From the NCBI RefSeq assembly GCF_008180155.1, contig NZ_VSZS01000060.1:163742-227741 (forward strand): DNA of 64,000 nt. Reading direction: 5' to 3'. The notes beneath the pieces were generated by a model. It had not been told where the DNA came from, searched no databases, and was given only the letters and a program-made list of their open reading frames with translations. Shown here in pieces: positions 16,958 through 24,789 of the stretch. How positions within the stretch are numbered: the first letter of the stretch is position 1; each line of letters opens with the position of its first letter. This DNA is from Neoaquamicrobium microcysteis. Its GTDB lineage: Bacteria; Pseudomonadota; Alphaproteobacteria; Rhizobiales; Rhizobiaceae. Both the position numbers and the translations under genes were made by a program.

Positions 16958-17401
16958 ATGCCCAGCATCGTAACCTTGCACCGCGTTATTGCAGCCAAGC
17001 CCGAGAAGGTCTTCAGGGCCTTCGTTGAGGCGGACGCGATTGCAAGCTGGCTTCCACCTTACGGCTTTCTCTGCACTGTGCACGAGCTGGACGCCAAGGT
17101 AGGAGGCAGGCACCGGATGTCCTTCCGAAACTTCACGACTGGCCGCAGCCATTCCTTCGGCGGGACCTATAAGGAGCTCGCTCCGGGCGAGCGGCTGGTC
17201 TACACCGACAGCTTCGACGATCCGAACCTCCCAGGCGAGATGGTCGTCACGGTGACCCTCAAGGCCGTGTCCATTGGAACGGAGGTAAATATCGAGCAGA
17301 AGGGGATACCGGACATAATTCCGCGCGAGGCTTGCTACCTCGGCTGGCAGGAATCGCTGCGCAAGCTTGCGAAGCTCGTCGAGCCCGAGATCAACCAGTA
17401 G
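16958..17401 (+). CDS. SRPBCC / AHSA1-domain protein
   Basis: 147-residue START-like (SRPBCC) protein of the Hsp90-activator-homology type, starting IVTLHRVIAAKPEKVFRAFVEAD, with ASWLPPYGF and the C-terminal long helix YLGWQESLRKLAKLV. These small hydrophobic-cavity proteins bind lipids or aromatic molecules or act in stress responses; the ligand is unknown. AAGGAG seven bases upstream fixes the ATG. It is a single-gene unit between two divergently arranged regulators and shows no evident link to neighbours. Confidence 0.88.
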   Translation: MPSIVTLHRVIAAKPEKVFRAFVEADAIASWLPPYGFLCTVHELDAKVGGRHRMSFRNFTTGRSHSFGGTYKELAPGERLVYTDSFDDPNLPGEMVVTVTLKAVSIGTEVNIEQKGIPDIIPREACYLGWQESLRKLAKLVEPEINQ

Positions 17402-17458
17402 GCAATCCTCTCCCTCCATCGCGTCCGCTGTTCGTGCCGGCGGCGATGCCCGTGGCGA

Positions 17459-18154
17459 CTACGCCTCGATTTGCGCTTCCAGATGCTTCAGCGTGAGGTT
17501 GTATTGGTCGAACAGGCGCTGTTTGGCGAGTTCGGCGTCACCGTCCAGTGCAGCCTCCATTATGAGCCGGTGCTCTTCCACGGAGTCGCGACGGGGATAA
17601 CCGCTCATCGAAATGTAGCGGTAGCGCTCCGCCTGATCCATCATCTCGTTGCAAAACTTTATCAGCCAGAACGAGCCGCACGCGCCGATCAGCGCATTGT
17701 GGAAGGCCCGGTGCTTGATCTCCCACTCTGTGTTGTCGCCGCCTTCCTCCGGGGTCTGAATGCGGGTCCGCGACAGCCGATGGAAGGAGAGGACAATGTT
17801 GTCCTCCCAGATTTGCGTTCGGTTGGCGATCGACTCTTCAAGTGCCTTTCCTTCCAGCCAGCAGCGCGTCCTGACGAGTTCGCGCAGCTTTTCCAGAGAC
17901 AGTTCGGGGACGAAGAAGCCCCGCTGGTCGTGGCGATCGACGAGATGCTCCGACGACAGCCGGTTGAGCGCCTCGCGAACCGGATTTGCGCCGACGCCGT
18001 AACGCGTCGCTACCTGCTCGATCTGGAGCTTCTGGCCGGGCTTGAGCTCGCCCTTCAGAATATCCTGACGGAGCCTGCGATAGACGAGCGTCGCCGCCGT
18101 CGCCTTCTCGCCACGCCCCCCGGTACTCCCGACCTCCGGCACGTTCAGCGCCAT
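17459..18154 (-). CDS. GntR-family regulator (FCD subfamily)
   Basis: 231-residue regulator: winged helix (about 20-85; QIEQVATRYGVGANPVREALNRL) and FCD domain (about 90-220; HRAFHNALIGACGS, SVEEHRLIMEAAL). GAGGGG precedes the ATG. It lies 34 bases downstream of, and in the same direction as, the ABC importer genes at 18189-20880, so it is probably the last gene of that operon and regulates it. FCD proteins usually respond to organic acids or sugar acids. Confidence 0.9.
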   Translation of the reverse strand: MALNVPEVGSTGGRGEKATAATLVYRRLRQDILKGELKPGQKLQIEQVATRYGVGANPVREALNRLSSEHLVDRHDQRGFFVPELSLEKLRELVRTRCWLEGKALEESIANRTQIWEDNIVLSFHRLSRTRIQTPEEGGDNTEWEIKHRAFHNALIGACGSFWLIKFCNEMMDQAERYRYISMSGYPRRDSVEEHRLIMEAALDGDAELAKQRLFDQYNLTLKHLEAQIEA

Positions 18155-18188
18155 GTTCGCCCCTCTTCCCCGTTGTCAGCTATCCTCG

Positions 18189-19046
18189 TCACTGTGCCAT
18201 GCCTCCGCCGGCCGAAGATTTCTGCCAGAACACAAGGCGCCGCTCCACCCATACGACGGTCCAGAAAAGGGCGAGACCCAGCAGGCTGAGATAGATGATG
18301 AGCGAGAAGACGCGCGGCGTGTTGAGCTGCGATGCGGCGACCCGGATCAACTCGCCGAAACCCTTGCCGCCGCCCAAAAACTCGCCGGTGATCGCGCCGG
18401 CCATAACACCGACCGCCGCGATCTTGAGGCCCGTAAACATCTGCGGCAACGCCAGCGGCAGCTTCATCTTGATGAGCGTCTGGAGACGCGTTGCGCCCAT
18501 CGTCTTGAACAGGGCGCGGGCGTGTTCGTCGGAGGCGTGCAGGCCGGCTGCGGTGCCGACGACGATCGGAAAGGTGGCGATAAATGCGGCAAGCGCCACC
18601 TTGGACGATATGCCGAATCCGAGCCACGCGAGGAAGATCGGGGCAAAGGCCACCTTGGGCATGGTGTCGATGGCAACCAGATAGGGCAGGACGGCGCGCT
18701 CGCCGAAAGCGAACTCACCCACGATGATGCCGAGGCTGAAGCCGATAGTCAGGGCTATCGCGTAGCCGAAGATCACTTCCTTGAAGGTTATCCAGAACGC
18801 GGTCAGCATGTAGCCGCCGGTAAGGAGGTTCTGGCCGACGAAGGCGATGTCCTGCGCCGTTTCCCACGGACCCGGCAGAATGATCGGCGACACGAGGCCA
18901 GACAGGTGAATGACCTGCCACGTAAGCAGGAACGCGACCATGAGGCCGGTCATGCCGATCCATCGCGGCAGGCGGTCCATGAAGGTGACAGGTTCGGACC
19001 ATACCGTGTCCGGCCGAGCGCCTTGAGAGTTGTCGACGGCGGTCAC
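18189..19046 (-). CDS. ABC transporter permease (SsuC/TauC-type)
   Basis: 285-residue inner-membrane permease with about six helices and the EAA-type cytoplasmic loop (TMGATRLQTLIKMKLPLALPQMFTGLKIA) that contacts the ATPase. A GTG start overlaps the ATPase stop as GTGA, with GGGAG upstream. It belongs to the taurine/nitrate/pyrimidine-precursor group of importers paired with an NMT1-type receptor; the transported molecule is not known. Confidence 0.92.
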   Translation of the reverse strand: MTAVDNSQGARPDTVWSEPVTFMDRLPRWIGMTGLMVAFLLTWQVIHLSGLVSPIILPGPWETAQDIAFVGQNLLTGGYMLTAFWITFKEVIFGYAIALTIGFSLGIIVGEFAFGERAVLPYLVAIDTMPKVAFAPIFLAWLGFGISSKVALAAFIATFPIVVGTAAGLHASDEHARALFKTMGATRLQTLIKMKLPLALPQMFTGLKIAAVGVMAGAITGEFLGGGKGFGELIRVAASQLNTPRVFSLIIYLSLLGLALFWTVVWVERRLVFWQKSSAGGGMAQ

Positions 19047-19855
19047 AGGAATGCTCCCTTGTCGAGGTGCGTGCGAATGTGACGGACATATTCGCCGAAC
19101 TTGCGGTCTGTCATCATATCGAGGGTGCGCGGCCGCGGCAGGTCGATCTCGACGGTCTCGACGAAGGTCCCGGGTCGCGGTGACATGACGTAGACCACGT
19201 CCGAAAGGATGACCGCCTCCGGGATCGAGTGCGTGATCAAAAACGCAGTCGCTTGGCGTTCCATGCAGATACGCTGCAATTCCATGTTCATGAAGTCGCG
19301 AGAAAGTTCGTCGAGTGCGCTAAACGGTTCGTCAAGCAGCAGCACTGCCGGCTCGGTGATGAGCATGCGGCAGATTGCTGCCCTCTGCGCCATGCCGCCG
19401 GACAGATCGCCCGGTCGGCGGTGCTCGAAACCCTTCAATCCGACAAGGTCCAGAAGGGCCAAGGCGTCGGCGTGCTTTGCCTTGGCAGCGGCGCGCCCGT
19501 CACGGATTTCGATCGGCAGCACGATATTCTCGATCGTCGTCCGCCACGGAAACAGCGTGGCATGCTGGAACATCATGCCGATGTCCCGCCGCGTGCCGGT
19601 TACCGGCGTCCCCTGCAGATAGACGCTGCCTCCCGTAGGTGGGACGAGGCCAGCCATGATCTTGAGCAGCGTGGTCTTGCCGCAGCCTGACGGGCCGATG
19701 ACAGAGGCGAAGCCGCCTTCGTTTAAGGTAAGATCGACCCGGTCGAGCGCCTTGAGATTACCGCGGGCGTAACTTTTGGTCACGCCACGCAGTTCGTAGA
19801 CCGGCCGGCCATGATGGCCGGCCGTCGCTTCGGTGATCCGGTGGACCGCAGTCAT
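19043..19855 (-). CDS. ABC transporter ATP-binding protein (SsuB/TauB-type)
   Basis: 270-residue nucleotide-binding subunit with Walker A (GPSGCGKTT), Q-loop (GMMFQHATLFPW), signature (DLSGGMAQRAAICR), Walker B (AVLLLDEPFSALDEL) and H-loop (FLITHSIPEA). The ATG at 19855 overlaps the binding-protein stop as ATGA; longer readings would run into that gene. It energises the permease at 18189. Confidence 0.94.
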   Translation of the reverse strand: MTAVHRITEATAGHHGRPVYELRGVTKSYARGNLKALDRVDLTLNEGGFASVIGPSGCGKTTLLKIMAGLVPPTGGSVYLQGTPVTGTRRDIGMMFQHATLFPWRTTIENIVLPIEIRDGRAAAKAKHADALALLDLVGLKGFEHRRPGDLSGGMAQRAAICRMLITEPAVLLLDEPFSALDELSRDFMNMELQRICMERQATAFLITHSIPEAVILSDVVYVMSPRPGTFVETVEIDLPRPRTLDMMTDRKFGEYVRHIRTHLDKGAFL

Positions 19856-20880
19856 TCCGCGTTCCAGGCTTCGACGAAGTCGTTCGTATAGGCGGCCTCG
19901 AGATCGTCCAGCGGTGCGGAGAGCGCCCCGGTTTCCACCGAACTGTCGTGCCACATCTGCCAGTGCTCGGGCGGCTGGTAGCCGTAGCCCTTCGACATGT
20001 CGAGCGGCGTGATGCGATCCTGTATCGCCGTTAGCAGCGCCGCGGCGAACTCCTTGTCCTCGCCCTCCTGCGGATTGCCGGCGGCGGCATGCTCGAGCAC
20101 CTTTTCGCGGTTGGCGGGATCCATGCCGAACTTAGTTCCCTTTACGAGCGCCTTGCCGAAGGCTTCGACGACATCCGGGTTCTCTTGGAGATAGGAGCGG
20201 GTAACGGCCCAGCCATTGCCGAAAAAGGAGAGATACTCGTCCGGCGTTATTTCACGAAGCGGGATGCCGCGCGACTGGATGATCGCCGCGTCGCTTACCG
20301 CCGCTGCGTATGACTGTATCTCGTCGTTGAGGAACGCAGCCGCAGCGGTGCCGCCGTCGCCGACCGCGAGAAATTCGTAGTCGGTGCCTTCCGCCAGGTT
20401 TTCACCGGCCAGAATGGCACGACTGAACCCGACCTCGGCACCGTCGGCAGTGCCGACGCCAACCGTCGTGCCTTTCAGGTCCGCCGGGCCCTGGACGGCG
20501 GATTCATCCTTCACGACGAGGCCGAAGATCGACTTGGGAAACTGATTGTAGATGAAGACGACGTCTTCGCCGCGCGCACGCGCGCCGAGCAGCGGTCCAG
20601 GCCCCGGATTGCCGATCTGCGCCTGGCCTGCGGCCATCGATTGCAGCACCGACGCCGACCCGTTGACGGCCTCGACTGTGACATTGAGACCCAACTCCTC
20701 GAAATAACCCTCGCCGATGGCGACATGCATCGGGAAGTTGTTGATGGCCGAAGGGTTCGGCACCACCACCGTGATGTTCTTCTCCTGTGCAGACGCTGTA
20801 TGTGCGACGCCCAGCGAGCATGTGACCGCCAGCGCGAACGTCGCCATGGCGATGCGGCCAAACCGCATTTCTCGTTCCAT
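19852..20880 (-). CDS. ABC substrate-binding protein (NMT1/THI5-like)
   Basis: 342-residue periplasmic receptor with a Sec signal (RIAMATFALAVTCSLGVAH, cleavage near ASA). The mature part follows the NMT1/SsuA layout: NFPMHVAIGEGYFEELGLNV, SASVLQSMAAGQAQIG and DLKGTTVGVGTADGAEV. GGAGG lies seven bases upstream of the ATG. First gene of the importer operon, divergent from the fumarylacetoacetate-hydrolase-family gene, which hints that the imported compound feeds that enzyme and the SDR further right. Confidence 0.9.
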   Translation of the reverse strand: MEREMRFGRIAMATFALAVTCSLGVAHTASAQEKNITVVVPNPSAINNFPMHVAIGEGYFEELGLNVTVEAVNGSASVLQSMAAGQAQIGNPGPGPLLGARARGEDVVFIYNQFPKSIFGLVVKDESAVQGPADLKGTTVGVGTADGAEVGFSRAILAGENLAEGTDYEFLAVGDGGTAAAAFLNDEIQSYAAAVSDAAIIQSRGIPLREITPDEYLSFFGNGWAVTRSYLQENPDVVEAFGKALVKGTKFGMDPANREKVLEHAAAGNPQEGEDKEFAAALLTAIQDRITPLDMSKGYGYQPPEHWQMWHDSSVETGALSAPLDDLEAAYTNDFVEAWNAE

Positions 20881-21187
20881 TGTGTCTTCCTCCCTTTTTG
20901 CCAGATCCTCCGATACCGGCAGGCAGCATTATCTACATTTTTGCGTTGAGCTGTCAAAAACAGATGTTCAATAGTTTGGTGCTGGAAGTCCGTTATCAGA
21001 GTGGATGATAGCGAAAGCCCTTACATAAGCAGCGGTTAGTCGCGCCTCGTCGCTGGATCTCATGCCGGAGAAAGCAGCATAGAAGCATTGCATATGTAGA
21101 TTCCGCATAGATCGTAGATTTTTTGATGCGTTCGAGGGTTTTATGTGCTTTATGCCTCCCCGTAGTCGCGCAGTCAGGGAGGAAAAT
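20881..21187. other. Divergent promoter region between ABC operon and FAH-family gene
   Basis: This 307-base region holds no gene that I can support. It contains the predicted leftward promoter (20928-20957), the motif TATCTACAT (20930-20938) overlapping its -10, and the reverse complement ATGTAGAT (21094-21101) nearer the rightward gene. AT content is higher than in the flanking genes. Confidence 0.6.
20928..20957 (-). promoter_or_regulatory. Predicted strong promoter of NMT1-type ABC operon
   Basis: Minus-strand TTGACA (20952-20957), 18-base spacer and GATAAT (20928-20933), close to consensus. A TATCTACAT element overlaps the -10 and resembles the GTCTACAC half of the tandem sites at 23583-23616. 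Confidence 0.55.
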
Positions 21188-21880
21188 ATGAGCGCTGGGT
21201 ATGTGATTGAAGCTCCGAAGCAGGCGAGCATCGCGGTGACGGGGAGTGACCAGCGCTTTCCGGTGCGCCGCATCTATTGCGTCGGCCGCAACTATGTGGC
21301 GCATGTGCGCGAGATGGGTGGCGACGAGCAGCGCGATCCGCCGATTTTCTTCCAGAAGCCGTCGGATGCCGTGATCGATAGCGGCAGCACTATTCCCTAC
21401 GCGACGATCACCGAAAACTTTCACCACGAGATGGAGATGGTGATCGGGCTCAAATCGGGCGGCTACAACATCTCCGAGGAGGATGCGCTTCGCCATATCT
21501 GGGGTTATGGCTGCGCCCTCGACATGACCCGTCGCGACATCCAGGGTAATGGCAAGCCTTGGGAGATCGGAAAATCTTTCGATCAGGCCTGTCCGTGCGG
21601 GCCCCTGTCGCCGGTTGCGAGCGTGGGCCACATCGACAAAGGGGCGATAAAGCTGACGGTGAACGGGGAGACGAGACAGGAATCCGATCTCTCTCTGCTG
21701 ATCTGGCGCGTGCCGGAGATCATCGCGAACCTGTCGACCTATTTCGAGCTGATGCCGGGCGACATCATCCTGACGGGCACGCCGCACGGCGTGGGCCCGG
21801 TGCAGGTTGGAGACGAACTGGTCGGCACCATCGCCGGGCTGGAGCCCCTCAAGATCAAGATCGGCCCACGCCCATCCTGA
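21188..21880 (+). CDS. Fumarylacetoacetate hydrolase family protein (acylpyruvate hydrolase type)
   Basis: 230-residue hydrolase of the FAH fold that splits a C-C bond next to a 2-oxo acid, for example an acylpyruvate into pyruvate plus an acid. The core motif is IYCVGRNYVAHVREMG, then PIFFQKPSDAV, metal ligands Glu81 and Glu83 (FHHEMEMVIG) and Asp112 (ALDMTRRD), and the terminal ILTGTPHGVGPV. Its closest known type is fumarylpyruvate/acylpyruvate hydrolase. GGGAGG precedes the ATG; an upstream Met is ignored. With the SDR at 22798 it could form a 2-keto-3-deoxyacid oxidation-hydrolysis pair. Confidence 0.88.
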   Translation: MSAGYVIEAPKQASIAVTGSDQRFPVRRIYCVGRNYVAHVREMGGDEQRDPPIFFQKPSDAVIDSGSTIPYATITENFHHEMEMVIGLKSGGYNISEEDALRHIWGYGCALDMTRRDIQGNGKPWEIGKSFDQACPCGPLSPVASVGHIDKGAIKLTVNGETRQESDLSLLIWRVPEIIANLSTYFELMPGDIILTGTPHGVGPVQVGDELVGTIAGLEPLKIKIGPRPS

Positions 21881-22051
21881 GTGTCGGGCTATAATCTGCG
21901 ACCACGGACAAGCGGCAGGTGGCAAAGCGAGGGCTGGGGCGAATTTGTCGGTATCGGCAGATCCACTGCGGCTCTCTACTTATCGAAGGTTAATCCCGGC
22001 TCTATGTCTCATCCGCATCACCGGCGAGTGGCCTGATCATAACCACCGCAT

Positions 22052-22801
22052 TTATCGTCTTCGACATCGTCTCGAGCGACCCTTGAAGCCGAAGGCCCCG
22101 CCCAGCGGCGCAAGCATGTCGGCGGCGTGCGGATCGACTACGTCCTGCCCGTTGGGGTCGGACGCGGTCCCTTGGGGCAGCGGCAGGCCGAGGCTCTTGT
22201 AGAGCTGGATTCGGTTGTAGGGGATGGCGCTGGTAGCCATGTCCAGCAGCCACGGACGCTCGCCCGCGACGGGAACCGCGAACGCTATGGGGTTTGTGCC
22301 GTGAAAGCGCTGTGCGCCTTCGTGCAGCCGCACGAAGCTGTCCGAGTTGCAAACACACAAGCCGGCGTAACCGGCTTTCACTGCTTCCATCGCGAAGGCA
22401 CCCGCCGGGCCGAAATGCGACGAGTTGCGGATCGCCACTGCACCGATGCCGAAACGGGCGGCGAGCGAGACGGCATGGCGCATCGCCTCATATGCAGCGT
22501 AGGCGCCGTGAGCGGCATCCGCATCGAGCGTCGCGATGGCACCGAACTCGGTGACGAAGCGCATCTGCGGTTCGCGCTTGATACGCCCGCCCTCCAAGGC
22601 GGTTACGTAGTGATCGAGCAGGCGAACGCCGTGGCTGTCCACCCCAAGCCGCGACCCATGCATCATTGCATCCGTCGCTGCGCGCGCGGTCTTCTCGCCG
22701 GCCCCAGCGGCAAGGAGCGTGGTGAGACAGAAAGCGTCCAGCGCCTCAACCGCAATCTTCTGGGCAGGCACTGTCTGCTTCGTGGCATTCGCGGTCGTCA
22801 C
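22052..22801 (-). pseudogene. Malate/L-lactate dehydrogenase (Ldh2 family), C-terminally truncated
   Basis: NAD(P)-dependent oxidoreductase of the YlbC/ComC/malate dehydrogenase (Ldh2) family. The first 240 residues are normal: HGSRLGVDSHGVRLL, RNSSHFGPAG, HGTNPIAFAVP and LDMATSAI. The chain then ends a few residues after GGAFGFKG with an Arg-rich tail and a stop. Family members run on for roughly another 90-100 residues from this Lys-Gly, so the C-terminal part is missing; the following 180 bases do not restore it in any frame. A GTG start at 22801 overlaps the SDR stop, with GGAGG upstream. Probably inactive, or an annotation-relevant frameshift/deletion. Confidence 0.75.
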
Positions 22802-23541
22802 AGCGTCTGGCCTCCGTCGCAAACGATCACCGTGCCGGTCGTAAACGCGGCTTCGTCGCCGGCGAGCCAGACGGCGGCTGCAGCCATCTCATCCACGCTG
22901 CCAAGCCTCCCGATCGGCTGTCTCTCTGTAAATTGCCTGCGAGTAGCCTCCGGATCGTCGGTCGCCTGCATGCGCGCTTCGAGCGAGGGCGAGAGCGTCG
23001 TGCCCGGCGCCAGCACATTGCAGCGCACGCCCGCACGGATCGTGTCGCGCGCAACGGCCTTGGAGAGGCCGATAACGGCGGCCTTGCTGCTTCCATACGC
23101 TGCCCGACCGGCCACGCCGGTGATGGACGATGCGACTGACGCGACGTTGATGATCGAACCCGAACGGCGTTCGATCATGCCGGGTAGGGCAGCGCGGATC
23201 GTATGGAACATCGACGTGACGTTCTGCTCGAAGCTTCTCAGCCAGTCTTCTTCCGATGCCTCAAGAATGCTGCCGGAATGCACCCAGCCGGCGCAGTTGA
23301 ACAGGATATCGATGGTGCCAGCATCGGCGACCGCGGACCGCACGTCATGCCCATCTGTAACGTCCAGTTCAACGATCTCGATGCGTTCCGATATCCGTGG
23401 GAGGTCGGCCATCTTGGACAAGGTGCGGCTTGAGGCAACGACGCTTGCTCCCTCGCGCGCAAATGCCAGGGCGACGGCGCGACCTATGCCTTGCCCCGCT
23501 CCAGTCACGAAGGCGCGCTTGCCGACGAGGCGACCCGTCAT
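22798..23541 (-). CDS. SDR-family dehydrogenase (2-keto-3-deoxy-L-fuconate dehydrogenase-like)
   Basis: 247-residue classical short-chain dehydrogenase: cofactor motif TGAGQGIG (14-20), NCAGWVHSG (82-90), catalytic Ser region INVASVASS and Tyr149/Lys153 (AAYGSSKAAVIGL). The stretches NCAGWVHSGSILE and AGVRCNVLAPGTTLSPSL resemble 2-keto-3-deoxy-L-fuconate 4-dehydrogenases and cytosolic 3-hydroxybutyrate dehydrogenases. GGGAGGAAGG before 23541 fixes the start. An FAH-family hydrolase nearby fits the nonphosphorylative deoxyketoacid route, an inference. Transcribed towards the truncated dehydrogenase, from a promoter region with tandem operators. Confidence 0.87.
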   Translation of the reverse strand: MTGRLVGKRAFVTGAGQGIGRAVALAFAREGASVVASSRTLSKMADLPRISERIEIVELDVTDGHDVRSAVADAGTIDILFNCAGWVHSGSILEASEEDWLRSFEQNVTSMFHTIRAALPGMIERRSGSIINVASVASSITGVAGRAAYGSSKAAVIGLSKAVARDTIRAGVRCNVLAPGTTLSPSLEARMQATDDPEATRRQFTERQPIGRLGSVDEMAAAAVWLAGDEAAFTTGTVIVCDGGQTL

Positions 23542-23582
23542 GAATTCCTTCCTCCCGGATGCCACTGCCGATATCGTCTTGT

Positions 23583-23616
23583 GTCTACACTAGACGGTAT
23601 CGTGTGTACACTAGAC
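23583..23616. promoter_or_regulatory. Tandem operators GTCTACACTAGAC and GTGTACACTAGAC
   Basis: The first copy (23583-23595) is a perfect GTCTA-CAC-TAGAC inverted repeat; the second (23604-23616) differs at one base. Their centres are 21 bases apart, two helical turns, so bound proteins would share one DNA face. They lie between the SDR gene and the divergent GntR gene with two DNA-binding domains. Confidence 0.65.
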
Positions 23617-23712
23617 ATTAGCGCGATGGCTTGGCAAGCTGAATCTCGCGGTGGCATTGCCTTTGGCGAAAACCTATTCTGGTCATGCCGCACGAGGCCG
23701 CGAGGAGAGATA

Positions 23713-24741
23713 TTGCAAGACAGGATGCAGAACCGAACCGATGCCGAGGAGGTCCCGATCGCCGCGGGCTCTTCACCTCGCCTGTATGAGCGCGTCTTCG
23801 ACATCCTGTCCGAGCAGATCGCGCAAGGGCGTTTCGGCACCGAAGCGGCCCTGACCGAAACCGCAATAGCGTCCCGCTTTGGCGTTAGCCGCGCCCCGGC
23901 AAGGCGTGCGCTTGCCGAATTGGAACAGGCGGGACTGATCCGGCGAGCGAAGCAGCGGGGTTTCGTGGTTGCCGACGAACATGTCAATGCGGCAGCCAGG
24001 CCTGGCAAGGCATCGGAGGGCGACGAAAAGCTTGTATCCTTGCCCAGTTGGGAGCGCATCTATCGCGATGTGGAAAGCGAAATCATAGCGCGCATTTCGT
24101 TTGCCACGTGGCGGTTGAACGAGGCGGAACTCGCGCGCCAATATGGGGTCAGCCGCACGGTGGCGCGTGACGTCATCGGCCGGCTGCAGCAAAGTGGTCT
24201 GGTACAGAAGGACGACAGGTCGCGCTGGTTTGCCCCGGCGCTTACCACGCAGCATGTCAGCGAACTTTACGAGCTACGCTGGCTGCTGGAGCCCGTGGCG
24301 CTGACGAAGGCGGCGTCAAACCTGCCAGACGGCCTCCTCGCCGGTATGCGATCCGATCTCGAGGCGGCCCTGGCCGTAGGGAGCGACATCGAAGGCGAGC
24401 GGCTGGACGATTTCGAGCGGGACCTTCACATCACCCTGTTGGGGTATTGCGGCAATCGGGCGCTCACGCAGGCGATCACCTATCCGCAATCGCTATTGAT
24501 CGCACACCGCTTCCTTTATCGCTGGACATCGGTCCTGTTTACGCAGGAGCCCTTCCTGCCCGAGCATCTCGACGTGGTGGAGAAGCTGCAAGCCGGCCAA
24601 GTGGAGGCGGCAGCCAGGTCTCTCGAGCAGCACCTGAAGATTTCACGGGACCGCGCCATCTCCCGTATCGGCGTGATCGCCGCAGGCAGCCAGCCGGATA
24701 CGGTCAGCTATCTTGAGCGAATGACGCCTGCGAAGAAATAG
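23713..24741 (+). CDS. GntR-type regulator with two tandem winged-helix domains plus FCD
   Basis: Regulator of about 342 residues with duplicated DNA-binding domains. The first (about 20-85) contains LTETAIASRFGVSRAPARRAL and ends RRAKQRGFVV; the second (about 98-165) contains NEAELARQYGVSRTVARDVI and ends QKDDRSRWF. An FCD ligand domain follows (about 170-310; DFERDLHITLLGYCGN, LPEHLDVVEKL). Most GntR proteins have one such domain. The start is uncertain: a TTG at 23713 has AGGAG at good spacing, while the ATG at 23725 has only a distant one. It is divergent from the SDR gene. Confidence 0.83.
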   Translation: MQDRMQNRTDAEEVPIAAGSSPRLYERVFDILSEQIAQGRFGTEAALTETAIASRFGVSRAPARRALAELEQAGLIRRAKQRGFVVADEHVNAAARPGKASEGDEKLVSLPSWERIYRDVESEIIARISFATWRLNEAELARQYGVSRTVARDVIGRLQQSGLVQKDDRSRWFAPALTTQHVSELYELRWLLEPVALTKAASNLPDGLLAGMRSDLEAALAVGSDIEGERLDDFERDLHITLLGYCGNRALTQAITYPQSLLIAHRFLYRWTSVLFTQEPFLPEHLDVVEKLQAGQVEAAARSLEQHLKISRDRAISRIGVIAAGSQPDTVSYLERMTPAKK

Positions 24742-24789
24742 TGGCGCCTGATGCGGCTCGCCAGAACCGCGGCGCCTGATCTTTCGCTT

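Noticed and set aside
16747..17028. 93-codon frame upstream of and overlapping the SRPBCC gene
   Set aside because: Different frame from the SRPBCC gene, no ribosome site, no family resemblance.
22127..23593. 488-codon plus-strand open frame
   Set aside because: Antisense to the SDR and the truncated dehydrogenase, both with family motifs; no recognisable domain or ribosome site.
24743..24780. Direct repeat GGCGCCTGAT (24743-24752 and 24771-24780) as a possible attachment site or terminator
   Set aside because: Only ten bases, between two convergent genes, with no integrase, tRNA or mobile gene nearby and no stem able to end in a T-tract.
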